Shown: positions 24,702 through 38,440 of the stretch, one piece after another
Layout: each line of letters begins with the position of its first letter
Numbering within the stretch: the first letter of the stretch is position 1
From: Gamsiella multidivaricata
Taxonomy: Eukaryota > Mortierellomycota > Mortierellomycetes > Mortierellales > Mortierellaceae
DNA length: 64,000 nucleotides
Assembly (NCBI RefSeq): GCF_025024155.1
Contig: NW_026251739.1
Location: 62,001-126,000 of the forward strand
Direction of reading: 5' to 3'
Translations under genes and position numbers: made by a program
Notes under the pieces: generated by a model
Database searches by the model: none
What the model was told of the DNA's origin: nothing
What the model saw: the letters and a program-made list of their open reading frames with translations, nothing else

Positions 24702-26838
24702 AAGAAAGGCGCCCGATCACATTCGTACATGACAATTGCACTTGTAAAATAAAAATAGATAATTGTATCTTTGGGCATCTCTGCTGACGAAAATGACATT
24801 TTTCTATTTTATAAGTATGACTCTTTTGGAGAGAGGCGCCATTGTCATGGTTTTTTATTTTCATTCTTATTTAACAGGGCGTATATGTACATGTACTTCA
24901 ACGATATGGGCTGTTGCCCAAAATGCTTCTCTCTTTGAAATTAGACTTTAGGGCTGTCTGGCTGGCTGACTGGCTGTGCGCCCTTGGCGGTCCTTTGGGT
25001 GGCCGAGTAGCGGAGCGAATGAACAGGTCCTTGGGAAAAAAAGATGAGCCCAGATTAATTAGATGGCCTGATGCACAGAAAGGACAAAAATGGAAGTTTG
25101 AAGCACGCGTGCTCTCAAGAAATAAGCACACATACGATGCCAAAAATGTCATCAAGCTACCTTTCGAAGTGTTTCTTGGTGTGCCACAAAGGAAAAGCCG
25201 CACAGCGAGACATAGGAGGTATAGAGAAGCAGAGTGAAAGCGGGTGTTTTCAGGGCAAGAGTCACTGACGTCTGGAGGCACTGCCACAACTAAGGGGCGT
25301 TTCGGGGGCCAATAGGGGTTGAGAGACATTTATAGTTTATTGCGAAATGAAACGCCAGGGGCAAGAAAGTCAAACAAACAAACTACCAAGTGCTGTTGGC
25401 CCGTATCTCGGAGACAAAGATACATGTCCTTCAGCACCATGGTCTTTGTGTTCAGTAAAATATACACATCAACGTGGGCTGCATGTTATTGCAATAAGAA
25501 TAATCGGGAGCCAGGTACCTGTAAAAGATGGATGGTTATCATTATTCTGAATCGAGAAGTAAATTCAAGCACTCTTCGTTGAATGAGATAATATACTATA
25601 CGTATTAGGTTGAGTGGCATTGCCTATTATGCACGCACGGATGCAATACAATTTGGACATGAGTGTGTCGGAACTCTCATCGCTAATCCGATTTAAACGA
25701 ATGTCGTATCGTCCGTTGATAAGGCGGGATGGGAAACGTAGGATGTTGTACTGCACATGGATATCAGAGGGTCTTCGAAAATAGTATTCTGCTGTAGCCT
25801 CTGCCTCCTTCTACCGAGGGGCTACAGTATCTAAGAAAAGCCTCCATCCCTTTCTTCCCCCCTCTCAACTCCATCTGAGAAAACGAGGAAGAAAGAGCTC
25901 GGGGTCAGACTCTTTTGTCTTTAGGTCCTGACCATAGTGGCCTAGGAAAGAATGGGGGTGTGGTTGCACAAGCAATAGAAGATTGTGTGCAGCCAGTCGC
26001 TACGTGCACAATGTTTTTTTTCCCAGCAGCCGGCTCACTTTGGCGTTTATGCAAAATAATATATGGTTGTTCATGGAGGGTTACCACACATGGGAGTACA
26101 GATCGGATGCAGAGTTCGGCAAGCAGTTGGCACGCGCCTTGCGGTATTTTTTTTGGCTGTGGGAGTTCCTTATCTGGGATCTTATTGATGTTACACATAT
26201 TCAACCAGCTGGATATTACTCAGGCAGTTCCCAACAGTCGAGGCACGTTTGACCATCTCGCATCGAGAGCTTCTCGATTGCTTTTTGCAGACATGGACAT
26301 ATTTGCTGTAGGTCTATGTTCATGCGGCAAGTGGACTAGTACAATAGGCAGGATGATTAGTGATAATCCTAGTCCAACGAGAGTGGGATGGGGAAGAAGG
26401 GCGTAGGGTAGATGTATAGTACACATGGAAAGTTTGATCCTCCGCCGAACATTTGTACTAGCCCGAGGTTCAGACATTAGACTACTGTGGGACGGAGTTG
26501 TATGCATTGAATTGATCCATGGGCTTGTTTATTATTCAATAGACCATACTTCTGAATGGGAAATTGGTTTTCAATCGGAGACACTTGATACACGGCCAAA
26601 TTAACAAAATACGTATCCTTGCAGGAACCATTTAAATAGGCCCCCCCTCCCTCTTCTTTCTCCTCAGAATCCCACCCACTTTTTCACTTTTTTTCTCCTC
26701 CCTCTTTTTGTCGCTCTGTTTCCTCCCACAGCTGTGCAGCACAACTAAATAACACATTCACTATACACGCACATTCTTGTACTTGCACGCCAATTTCACA
26801 CCGCCTGTCACATTAATTGTGCCTCAATATTTCCCGCC
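24702..26838. other. Intergenic region
   Basis: 2.1 kb without a supported gene. An AATAAAAATAGATA stretch near 24747 is a likely poly(A) region for ArgRS. The last 200 bases form a C/T-rich promoter with ATTTAAATAGG near 26630 before the secreted-protein gene. Confidence 0.5.
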
Positions 26839-27546
26839 ATGAAACACTCTACTCTTCTCTTGCTGTTGGCTTTCGTCAGTGCCTCAGTCATCAACTCCAC
26901 TGAGGCTGCTCCATTCTCGCGCATCTTAGCCTCACACCAGCCCGCCACCGCCTCTCAGGAACCCCAACTCGATACCAAACAACAATCACAGCCCTCCCCC
27001 GCTGGACGTATCCGACTCAAGTCTCGGTCTCATCCTTCCTCTGCCTCCTCCCCTTCTCAGCCACATCACGTGCGCTCAACAAAGATCGACAAGCTCCTCT
27101 CAGAACCCGTAGTGGCCGCTTCATGGTACCACCGCACATCAACTCGCTCTCTCCGCCAGCTCACGGCCGCGAGCAATCTCCAGGGCCACGCTATTATGGA
27201 TGAAGAGGACGACGATGCCGGAAACGAGCTGTTGGATACTGAAACCGAGGGATTGGTCCGCCCCGATGAGGACGATACTATCGAGGGTGAGATCTTGGAG
27301 GAGGAGGAAGACGACGAGGAGGACGATGGTGAGGACGAGGACCAGGAGGAGTCCCAGGTCCAAATTACTCTCGAGAAGAAGATCGCGGCTGTTGAGGAGA
27401 AGGAGGGTTGGTTGAGGGAGAACGGTCTCCAGGATGGGGATTTGGTCCCCGAAGAATTGGAGGATGAGGAGGATGAGGTTGAGGCGGTGGTGACGGCCTA
27501 TGGTGGTCGCTCTGCCGCTGCCGACTTGGCTGCCGGCGGTATCTAA
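26839..27546 (+). CDS. Small acidic secreted or secretory-pathway protein, function unknown
   Basis: A single-exon 235-residue protein. The N-terminus is a clear signal peptide: MKHS, a leucine-rich core, then probable cleavage near residues 22-25 (STEAAPF). A Ser/Pro/Gln-rich basic region follows (about 25-90), then a strongly acidic stretch (about 120-175, mostly Glu/Asp), a short predicted helix (LEKKIAAVEEKEGWLREN) and another acidic run before AADLAAGGI. There are no cysteines, no GPI signal and no retention motif. I do not recognise a family. Acidic runs could bind calcium or act as a chaperone-like spacer, but that is conjecture. The ATG follows a CT-rich leader, and codon use is C-rich, hinting at good expression. 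Confidence 0.75.
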   Translation: MKHSTLLLLLAFVSASVINSTEAAPFSRILASHQPATASQEPQLDTKQQSQPSPAGRIRLKSRSHPSSASSPSQPHHVRSTKIDKLLSEPVVAASWYHRTSTRSLRQLTAASNLQGHAIMDEEDDDAGNELLDTETEGLVRPDEDDTIEGEILEEEEDDEEDDGEDEDQEESQVQITLEKKIAAVEEKEGWLRENGLQDGDLVPEELEDEEDEVEAVVTAYGGRSAAADLAAGGI

Positions 27547-28255
27547 GGAGGAAGACTCTTTTTTTTTTCCCTTCACTTTTGAAGTCCTTGAGGACATCCA
27601 CCCCACTCCCGGACCATTTGTAAATATCGAACTCGTGCATTTTACACTCACATGCGACATACACTATACACAGCATATACACGATAACCGTTAGGGGGAA
27701 GCAACCTTGTACAAACAGACTTCCTTCTCCGCACATATCTTTTTATTCACTTTGCCGCCACCATATAAACAATAGAGATTGAATAAATACATGTAAACAA
27801 GAAGCTGAAAAAAAGTCTTTGCCGCTGCGGAAAATCTGTACCTTTTTCCCCGGGTTGTTGTTGTTTGTTGTTGTTTTTAAAGGTGTCGTTCGTCGGTATG
27901 GGAACCCCGAGCGCAGAAGATGTAAACGCCGCTCCCCTGTTAGTCTACCGTGCACCCTCTGACACATGCTGCCGAAGCAGGAGGTGTTTTTTGCCCTAAC
28001 CTGCAACACCATTCTTATTGAATCAAATTGCGCCCCGTGTATCTTTGCCACAATACCGGGTCTGTCACACTTTCTTTTTTCTTCCCAGCAATGTATGCAA
28101 TCCTCTAATGGGTTATTACGCCCCTTTCGTCTTCATGCTCCTCTAACAAAGTGGTTTTATTGCCGTCTATCAATTGAACATCCATAGGGAACAGGATCCT
28201 CCTGAGCGGCAATAATCCGCTCCTTGGTTTCGTGGACTAACTGTCTCCAGAAATT
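27547..28255. other. Convergent 3' regions
   Basis: 709 bases between the ends of the acidic secreted protein gene and the kynurenine monooxygenase gene. GAATAAATACATG near 27781 may be a poly(A) signal. A GTT repeat lies near 27855-27877. No gene is seen. Confidence 0.5.
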
Positions 28256-30484
<2,229 letters not shown>

Positions 30485-31132
30485 TTAAAATGGAATCGGG
30501 GTGAATGATGTGGAAAGTCGTTTAGGGATGTGGAGGGATGTGGAGGGATGAACTGAGGAAAATGGAATAGACGGACTCCACGACTGTGGGAAAAAGAAAA
30601 AAAAAAAAGAATGCTGACTACCTCTTAAGTTCACCGGGCCAATTTCTCGTGTGCTCCTACGCGAAGAAAGCGCGTCCATATTCGTGTTCCATGCATGTAC
30701 TAGGAAGAAGAGGAGGCATACGGTTGCTGTTGTAGCATCGGGGTCCGTCCCATGGATCTTCGTCCTCTCAGCGCTATGATGCTGAAGAATAATGATTCAG
30801 TTGACACTACAGCACCTTTTCCAAGGCTAACGTTCATGTCCCAACAGCACAAAAGTCCAATTGGGCCAAGCAAGTGTCTTTGTTCTAATATGTTTTATTG
30901 CCAATCTGTCAAGATTATTATGTAAAAAGTAAAAAAAAAAAAGTGGAGACTGCTCGCTCCTAAAGTCGCGTCCAAAAGAAAGAAAAAAAAAACTTGCAAT
31001 CCATAACTCCCGAGAAAGCCATTATCGTCTCTTCGATTTTTCACTTTGTCCAGAGCATGCTGAAGATAGTCCTGCAACTGTTATTCAGGTGCGCTATTTG
31101 TCGATTACTGTTTTTTTTTTTTTTTTTTTTTT
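30485..31132. other. Intergenic region
   Basis: 648 bases holding the KMO promoter and the 3' region of the Mic12/13-like gene. It contains A runs near 30593-30609, 30936 and 30985, and a 24-base T run at 31111-31134 that touches the stop codon of the downstream gene. A GGATGTGGA duplication lies near 30525-30550. No gene is seen. Confidence 0.5.
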
Positions 31133-31754
31133 TTACAGCCATTTGTCCTTGACCTCCTTGACCTTCTTTTGAATCTTCTCCGCATCGAGTTCGTTGATGT
31201 TCGTGGCCAGACCGATCACATGCGAGTTCCAGGTATCCTTGACCGAGGGCAAGATCCGGCTCTGGATGTACGTTGTCGACTCGTCAAGGAGCTCCTTGGG
31301 CTTGTCGAGGATCGAAGCAGTAGGATGTGATGTGAGGGCCTACAGTCATTAGAAGTTGCAAAAGGGCACAATTCAAGACGGGTTGTTAGTAAGGGAGACA
31401 TTCATTGGCCTCTACGGCTTCTTGAGGAATCGCGCCTAGGGATATGAACAATGTGTTCAGGTACGCTAGGTCTCCTATCCCTGCCCCTGGCTCCTCCTGA
31501 CCATCCAGGGTGCGATAAAATCCCCAACTGTTCCATATAAGACATGACAATCCAGAAATAAATATCAGCGTCCGAAGTTCAGTCGCCCTTACGTTGCTGA
31601 TCTTGCTGCCGGGGACAGATCCGGTGAGACGGTTCTGGACGTCGGTCAACTGGTTCCTGACTTGATGCATGTCCGATGAGAGCTCTGCCCTGAAGTGGTA
31701 AAGAATCGCTCCCGAGACCAGAAGGCCGGCGAAGATGGTAGTAGGGCGGGACAT
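31133..31754 (-). CDS. MICOS complex subunit Mic12/Mic13-like small mitochondrial membrane protein
   Basis: Two exons, 31754-31593 and 31339-31133, joined in phase 0 over a 253-base intron (GTAAGG...TGTAG), give a 122-residue protein. The N-terminus has one hydrophobic segment (about residues 6-20, TIFAGLLVSGAILYHF), followed by a polar linker and a C-terminal helix rich in Lys and Glu ending KDKWL. The pattern of a single N-terminal membrane segment plus a conserved ILPSVKDTWNSHV region resembles Mic13/QIL1 and fungal Mic12/Aim5, which sit in the inner membrane and bridge the two halves of the cristae-junction complex. Similarity is weak and from memory, so the function is tentative. The stop codon directly abuts the long T run. 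Confidence 0.6.
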
Positions 31755-32034
31755 GGTTATGGGATGGTATAAGAGAGCAAGACGAACGAGGAACGAGGGA
31801 CGATTGTGTGCATCACCTCACAACGGTCCTGGTGGACTCTGGGACAACACTGGCCGCTCGGGAGGAAGCGTCCTGCAAGCCACACGGCTAGGCAGAGGAC
31901 CTCTACAAAGTGAAATTATGATTTTCATGAGCTCCGATGGCCGCCACCAATTTCAAGGAGGCCTGCTTCTGGGTTCCTGGCGACCTGCGCAGGCATTGTT
32001 ATTTATGAATATCCTTGGATCGTTATTATAGTCT

Positions 32035-33350
32035 CTATACTGCATTCTCGGAGCCTTCACCCTCCTCCATCTCCTTCTCGTCGTCCTGGTCACGTCCCTC
32101 ATATTCCTTGTCCAGATCACCATTGACCTTGATGCTACGTTTGGCGAGCCACTTGTTACGGTACTTGTGAAGGAAATAAAGGATGAAATAGATCACGAAA
32201 AGTCCAGCCGCGACTATAAAGTAGTATGCCGCTGCTATCGGCCCCTGGCTCCAGTCCAAGAATGGGTACACCCTAGATGTGAAACGACAACGAGTAATAA
32301 TTAAAATCCGTCCATTAGAATCACAATACGCTCTCCCTTTCTTTCCCAATTTTCTTCCAGAGGCACCATCGTGTTCTTACCAAGTACCCTGTCCTGCGAA
32401 TACAAGAAATGTCATCAGCATATAAAGGATCATAACCGCTGCCACAAAGAGTGAATGCACCGGCAGCAAAAAGTGCCTGTTCAGAATCAACTCGACCACC
32501 GCTCCAAAGACTCCATTCAAGGCATGTACACTGATGTTCCGGAAGTACTCCATCCGTGTCCAACTGGCTCTGTCCCATGCAAGGTATGACCAAAAGACGA
32601 TCGGAATAACCACTGCGTAGGTCACGACGGTTGAATAAAACAGCCAATGGGTGTAGCCCCACCAAGGCGATCCACTCCTGAGCCATTTTGCACGCTCGGA
32701 TTCTGGTCGACGCAGGTATAATGTACTCCAAACAGTCGAAGCCTATTATATAGAAGAAAAGAATTGCGGCTGCGGGTTAGTATCGCTAGGGTATAGAGAG
32801 AATACTTCCAACAAAATGGAAGATTGAGGTGCGTAAACCCTATTAAGATGACCCGTTTCCACGGACGTGGTACGAAAAATTTTCAGCTGTGTCAGTCGAC
32901 TGAGTTGGCAAAAAGGGCTTCTCACTAATAAACGGAAATGCTGATCCCTTTTTTTTCACAACGTTCTTCGTTGGCTACGAGATGTCACAAACAAGGTGCT
33001 TCTCAGATCACAAGAGAAAAAGCATCCATTGCAAATGAAGTGTCCCTGCTTCGCAAGGATGTCGATGATGCATGCGCAACAGGAAGTTCTCGAGTAAAAG
33101 AGATGAACAAAGATGTACGACTTACGAACAGGTATGCCATGAGGCCAAAGTAGGACAAGTGCGTAAAGTATTGGAAGTAATCCACCGCTGCTTTTGTGGT
33201 GGCCCAGACAATGATCGAGGTAACGAAGGTATAGAGGAACTCTATGCCTCGGACGATCGCAAGTGTCATTGGACTGACGAGGTGCGAGGTGACGATCCTG
33301 TTGGGTTGGAAGCGGTTCAGCTTCAGGGCTCGGACAAAGAATGAAGGCAT
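32035..33350 (-). CDS. AIG1/FAR-17a (ADTRP) family membrane hydrolase
   Basis: Three exons, 33350-33126, 32742-32381 and 32272-32035, give a 274-residue integral membrane protein with about six hydrophobic segments. It aligns by eye with human AIG1: FWSYLAWDR matches FWIIYAYDRE, ISVHALNGV matches the catalytic-His segment, and GTWVYPFLDW matches GMWVYPFLE. AIG1 and ADTRP are threonine hydrolases that cleave fatty-acid esters of hydroxy fatty acids. His148 here matches the required His, and Thr41 or Thr44 in FLYTFVTS may be the nucleophile. The C-terminal tail is long, charged and acidic (EGRDQDDEKEMEEGEG) and should face the cytosol. Substrate is inferred from the family. The upstream in-frame TTG was not used; ATG 33350 gives the best start. 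Confidence 0.82.
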
Positions 33351-33893
33351 GTTTACGAGGGCGAGGACCAAATTAGGCAGGCAGATTATTTTAATTCAGA
33401 AGAGGGTGAGGTAGAATGGTGCAAGGAATGAGGGATCGCACAGTTGTCGGTGATGAGAGGAATGGAGGGGGGATGAGTGCCGGCAACGAGTCCGGGAGCG
33501 ACAGGCCGGGAGTGAGGAGTGGGTCCAGGGAGAGAGAGAAGAACAAGAGTTGCGACAGAATGGTGGTTGTCGCGGATCGTTTTTAGCTGTGAACAACTCG
33601 AACCATCCCCATTACCGCATTACCTCCATAGGCCGAGTGATCTACCCTCGGTCGCACCGTATGTCTGCAACTGACAACTGCCACAGCCTATCTGTCCACC
33701 ATAGGCTCGTTACTATTGTCACGCATCCAGCCAGGATGTCTTCATGCTCTATCAGGATATTGTTCTCAGGCGTATTTCCCATGAACAGCACCACATCGGC
33801 CGTGATAACATCAAATGCCAGATTGCCATCCGATTTGAGACAATGAAAGACTAGGCCAATCGACACGCGTGATAACAGGATACATCAGGCAGA
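33351..33893. other. Intergenic region
   Basis: 543 bases between the AIG1-type gene and the broken gene on the same strand. A minus-strand open stretch (33866-33642) is in view but has no recognisable domain. It may belong to the decayed gene upstream or be chance. Confidence 0.35.
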
Positions 33894-34514
33894 CTACGAC
33901 AAGTCCTCCGCAGCACAGGCTTCTTTCACACTCCACCTTGTTGCTGAAATAGTAACCAACGCCTTTATTTGATCTAGGCTGAGGTCTTCGTGTTCGCTCT
34001 CCATCCGTCTTCGCTTTGTACCCTTGGCTGCCTTATTCGAAGTGGCAGTGATAGGCTCAATATTCCTGAGAGCCAGGTCGTATACCCTTTGTTGCTGGTC
34101 CTCAGGATCCTCCCGCTCCGTGGGCTTCCAATGATGTTCTTTTGACTAGCTTCACAAGTCCAGGGCATGTCTTGAGCAGCCGACTCAGATGATTTGGAAT
34201 TATGACGTGTGAGTTAAACAACATGAAGGTAGCCGTTTCGTAAAGCTGAAAATATCTGCGAATATGTCCATCCTCAGAAACATCATATCCGCTGCATACC
34301 GAAGACGATGAGGTGATCCTGTAAAACTTCCATCCTTGATTTTCTCCGTCATGATCCGGATCCATCTGTCCCTGGTCCTATTCTGGCTCGTTATATCTGC
34401 ATCTTCAGCTGTTTCGACGATGATATCGGCTATGTGGCCTAAAGCTTCTCGTTCCATGAGCGGGCCTCTATCTGCGTTTTTTGTGCTCATTGGATCCGTA
34501 CAATGGGACGTCAT
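33894..34514 (-). pseudogene. Frameshifted hypothetical protein gene remnant
   Basis: Starting at ATG 34514, one frame reads MTSHCTDPMSTKNADRG and on through TRDRWIRIM and SPHRLRYAADMMFLRMDIFADIF to about 34255. The plausible protein then continues in a second frame (FQLYETATFMLFNSH, LLKTCPGLVKLVK) to about 34125, and in a third frame (EREDPEDQQQRVYDLALRNI, KGTKRRRMESEHEDLS, IKALVTISATRW) to a stop at 33894. Each piece looks protein-like and the pieces abut without room for introns, so two frameshifts are more likely than splicing. I do not recognise the family. The basic KGTKRRR segment could be a nuclear signal. It could also be part of a lineage-specific multicopy family. Confidence 0.5.
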
Positions 34515-35687
34515 TACACCTGGCCACCAGGCTCACCGGGGCCTATGGTCTCTTGAATGCACGAAGGACAAGTACTGAGCCTCGCATGGTATCATATGGA
34601 GCCGGCTACAGCAACCGTGCAGTGCATATGTAACATCCGGATTTGCTCCTGTATAGCTGGTACTGGACGGCCCATGTCATTGAAAAACGACACGGAGAGG
34701 AGTAGCTGTGTTCATTAATGAAAATATAGGCCAATGCGTACATAGGCCAGGGTTATGAAAAGAAAGAATCAGACTCGTTAGATACAAGACGGTATGCTAG
34801 ATCGACATGAAGAAGCACGTACCAACAATGAAAGTAGACAAAGAATACTCCAACTTTTAGAACTAAAAACTTTAGGTGTATTCTGTTTACAGCCGTCCAG
34901 CAGAGTAGGGGGACCGCAAATAAGGACGGACAGAAAAAAGAGGATGGGGAGTGAGCCTATCAGTTGTTCAGCAATGAGGATGGGAAGTAATTGAAGACGA
35001 TCCCTCGCCGATATCTGGATGCTTTTTTTCCGGATCAGAAACTGATGTCTTGTACCATCTTGATGAGACGAAGTCTGTTGCATAAACAGGAAAACACGAT
35101 GACGCCGGATCGTAGTTCGCGGTCGAAGAGGTGAGTCTGTGAAGAAGAGGGAGGTAAGGGTGTGCCAGGCACAGGACAAACAGTTGGTCCCTTAACCCGT
35201 TTGATGGCCTGCGATATGCACTGACCCCTCCACCTACCTCCCAAGGCTTGTATGGCATGATTACACAAAGAGCAGCGAGGAAAGATATAGCTGAAAAAGG
35301 TCCGTCGGTTTTATTCAGGCTTGTCTGTACAAACAGCTTGCCGATAGCAATCTGTTAAAAATGGTGTAAAAGGCGCATGATAAGAGTGTGTACAAATATA
35401 ACAGCTACAAGTCCCTGCAGGCGAATAAAAAAAAGCGAAACCAACTGCCCAAAGTAGTTGAAAGAAAGAAAGAAGGAAAAAAAAACAATATCCAAGAGTC
35501 CGAACAAAGCTCTCTGCTTCTCTATCCGTTCGCCGATACACTTGGACTTCTTCCTCCCCTTCCTTCCTTCATCGACGCTAGTAAATCCCAATTCGCTCGA
35601 CCTTCCGTTCAGTCCTTTGCTTGAACAACCGCAGTCGAATACTTGCTGACCCCCTTCGGGTTCTCGTACACCCTAGCCTTGCCTTGC
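34515..35687. other. Intergenic region
   Basis: 1.17 kb without a supported gene. Open frames on the minus strand (34778-35179 and neighbours) lack domain features and typical composition. A-rich tracts lie near 35426 and 35477. Confidence 0.5.
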
Positions 35688-36451
35688 TTAGGCGCCGATA
35701 GTGGCCGCGGCAGCGGTGGGGACGGCGTTGCCGGTCTTGCAGCTCTTGCACGAGTTTCCTTCACGCGCACCCTTGGTGATGACAATACACTTCTCGCAGA
35801 CGGGGGCCTCGCACGTGTCACACTTCATGAGGTGTTCGCGGTCACTTTCGCACTTTTCGCAAATGGGTCCACAGCAGTACTCCTCGCGGCAGCTGTCGCA
35901 CACGACGTTGGGGCAGCTAAAAAAAAGGGAGTGCACGTTCATATTAGCATGAATAGAAAACTTTAGTCTAGATGGGCGTTTAGACGACACAATGGTAGAG
36001 AGCAGTTATGCAAACATCGTGTGGGAGATTAATGCAAGAAAGAGCAGAGCAGACCCACGAGACCACACTGTTTGTGGGGTAAACCAAAACTGTATTCTCT
36101 TATGGATAGGAAATAGCACCCACGCGTATTAACCCGCAGACTAGGTGCCCTGCCTGCCAAGTCCACGCTGACAAGTCATCCTTGGTCCAAGACCCGCCTA
36201 CCCTTGCTTGTTGTTACGGCGAATGAAGTGGAAACAAAATACCAGCCAGCGTCGAGTCCAAGCGGCTCAGGACACAGAGTAAAACAGAGTAAAGGTAACT
36301 CGAGAGAACAAAAAAGAAAAAAAAAGGGGGAAAAAAATAGACGCGCATAGACGGACACTTACAAGCGGCAGGCTTCCTTTTCGCCCATGGCGTGACGCCC
36401 GCAGGCGCAGTTCTGCTTCGGGTTGACGGTGGCAGCGGTCTTCTTACCCAT
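35688..36451 (-). CDS. Small 16-cysteine putative zinc-binding protein, function unknown
   Basis: Two exons, 36451-36363 and 35916-35688, join in phase 2 over a 446-base intron (GTAAGT...TTTAG), giving a 105-residue protein. It has 16 cysteines at 15, 17, 28, 31, 36, 39, 44, 45, 49, 52, 62, 65, 70, 73, 86 and 89, mostly in CxxC pairs, plus His20 and His58. The N-terminus is Lys-rich (MGKKTAATVNPKQN), and the C-terminus is an Ala-rich tail. There is no signal peptide, so an intracellular metal-binding protein is likely, possibly two or three cross-braced zinc sites. I do not recognise a named family. Codon use is strongly C-ending, as in highly expressed genes of this window. Both exons are open, and the cysteine pattern runs through the junction. 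Confidence 0.82.
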
Positions 36452-37692
36452 AATGGAAATAAAGAGTGGTAATAGGAGGAGGGAAGGAAAGGCGGTGGGG
36501 GTTGAGTGGGCAGAGAAGGGGGGGAGTCTATGGGAACAGGGAAAAGGAAGGGGTGGAGTTGAAGAGAAAAGAAGAAGAGGAGGCGAGAGGAAAACGCGGC
36601 AGGTTATAAAGGAAGGGGGGAAAGGTCATGCGACGCTTCCTCCTGCCAACGTCGGCAGCGCACAGAGCGCCCTCTCAGGCCCAGCATCGTCAACAAGACA
36701 GCAACACCGTTTGCCGCTTATGCACAACTGCCCCTGATGCTCGACTGCCAACAACCCCCCTCCACATGCATTGCCCCACACAGCTTCCTGCGACGGTGAC
36801 AGCCCAGTGCACCCTCCGCTCACCTAGACGGACCCTGTTGATTTTTCTTAATAAAGTCGTTGCAGTGGCAGCACACCGCCTTACCCGGCCACATCACCCA
36901 TGGCCCTTGCAACCAATGACTTGCTTCCCCACCCCCCACACCACCGACTGAAACCCTGTGTCCCTTTCAGGTATTCTAATTTCCAGGAGGAAGCGCCGAA
37001 AATGATACAAACAAACAACACGCGTCAAGTATTGTTGTCCATCGTTTACGCGTCGCAGCGGCCTCTTCATTCTCGAAGTTGTTGACACTGAACGCGTTTT
37101 TCTTGAAAATAAATAAATAATGAATTATAGAATAAAATGGCTTTATTGATGGACTCTCCTCGTATCTACAGATACACGCACCAGCTGGAACAGTGTGTTC
37201 ACGAAGGAGGCGATGGAGCTGGTCGGCATAGATTGAACGACATCATCATGTCGCCAGCACCGAATAGGGTTTCGGATGCGGCAACGACTGGCGAATACTC
37301 TGAAAGTACTTGGTTCGCTTGATTTACTTGAGTTGAAAAACCAGAGGAATGGCGCGTCTACAGAACCTTATTTCTGCCATAGCGCAGACAGGAGTCACGT
37401 TTGTCTACTATTTTCTGACATAGAAAAAAGCGCAGTATGCTGACTCTTAGCTAAGCTTCAAGTGAGTGTGAAAGAACGATAGACAAGAAAGACACCGTCA
37501 TTGTCGAGGTGGCGTGCAGCAGAGGCAGCTGGGAAGTAACGGAGTGCCATGGTATTCTTCTTTATAGCCATAATGCAATTGAATCTACGCGGTTTATAGT
37601 CTAGACGAACGCTCAGTTTCTCATTGCTTTCCTCAATATGCAGATACACCCGGCCATGTTCTGCTTGATGGATTCGAAGGTAAAACAGATCT
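36452..37692. other. Intergenic region
   Basis: 1.24 kb holding the promoter of the 16-Cys gene (a G/A-rich stretch at 36465-36620) and the 3' side of the I9 inhibitor gene. An AATAAATAAATAATGAATTATAGAATAAAATG cluster near 37108-37140 is AT-rich and may carry poly(A) signals. No gene is supported. Confidence 0.5.
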
Positions 37693-38440
37693 TCACTTGC
37701 TCAGCAGGCTCTTCGCATAGATGGTGACCTCGCCATCGGGTTCGATATAGTCCACGTGAGGGTGGACACTCAGGATCTGGATAGAAGCATCGGGAACCTC
37801 AGCGGCAAATCCCAACAGAGCTGTCGTGTATCTCTGGGTGATCTTGCCTCCTACGAATACAGTCCCATAGCAAGGATGAAGCAGCAGGTTAGTCAAGCTA
37901 AAGATAGCGGGGACATCTTGTGCCTCCCATAGTTCAAAAAACGTTGGTAAGACCCAGCAATGGCGTGAGGGCTCGCGCATTTTGCGCGTTTTCTCACGTC
38001 ACACTAACATATTTGGTCCACATGGTACCGCCTCTCCCACGCCATTAACGACCGTAACAAGGATCTTCGTTTCACTCCCCAAAGCCCATATTCATAACGA
38101 TAGCGAATAAACGACATACCCTTGGACTCAACGTCCTTTACAGCAGTGTCAATCTCAGAGGCAGGGGTATTCTCCTTGAAGGCGACAATAACCTTATTCA
38201 CACCGTGGGCTTGAACGTTGGCTACGGACGTGTGGGAGGTAGTAGAAAGAAATGAGCAGCGGATAATGTTATTTGCTGTTTCTTGGCATAGTATGACCAT
38301 GGGCATGATATGCGTTCAAGACAAGAGGTGTTCAAAGAGAAGCGCAGAGAAAACTGCTTCGAGTCCGGGGGTTATGCATTACATGCAAACTGCCTGGCTC
38401 TGAATCTCAAGACAGACAATGGTTTCCACTTACAGGACAT
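37693..38440 (-). CDS. Stand-alone inhibitor I9 protein (Pbi2-like protease B inhibitor)
   Basis: Three exons, 38440-38434, 38221-38120 and 37850-37693, give an 88-residue protein. The first coding exon is just seven bases (ATGTCCT); introns of 212 and 269 bases follow with GTAAGT and GTATGT donors. The product is one inhibitor I9 domain: VNKVIVAFKENTPASEIDTA, then KGGKITQRYTTALLGFAAEVP, then the VHPHVDYIEPDGEV end, the same fold as the propeptide of subtilisin-type proteases. Yeast Pbi2 (75 residues) is a free cytosolic form that inhibits vacuolar proteinase B and also helps vacuole fusion. No protease domain follows, and no signal peptide is visible, so a cytosolic inhibitor or chaperone role is inferred. 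Confidence 0.9.

Noticed and set aside
24985..25080. GTGGCCGAGTAGCGG resembles a tRNA A-box
   Set aside because: No matching B-box (GGTTCRANNCC) or acceptor pairing follows within tRNA distance.
25915..26406. 163-codon plus-strand open frame
   Set aside because: No start context, domain or splice continuation; composition is unlike the real genes in the window.
34778..35268. Minus-strand open frames of 77-133 codons
   Set aside because: No domains, no splice consistency, and overlapping frames of equal length suggest chance.
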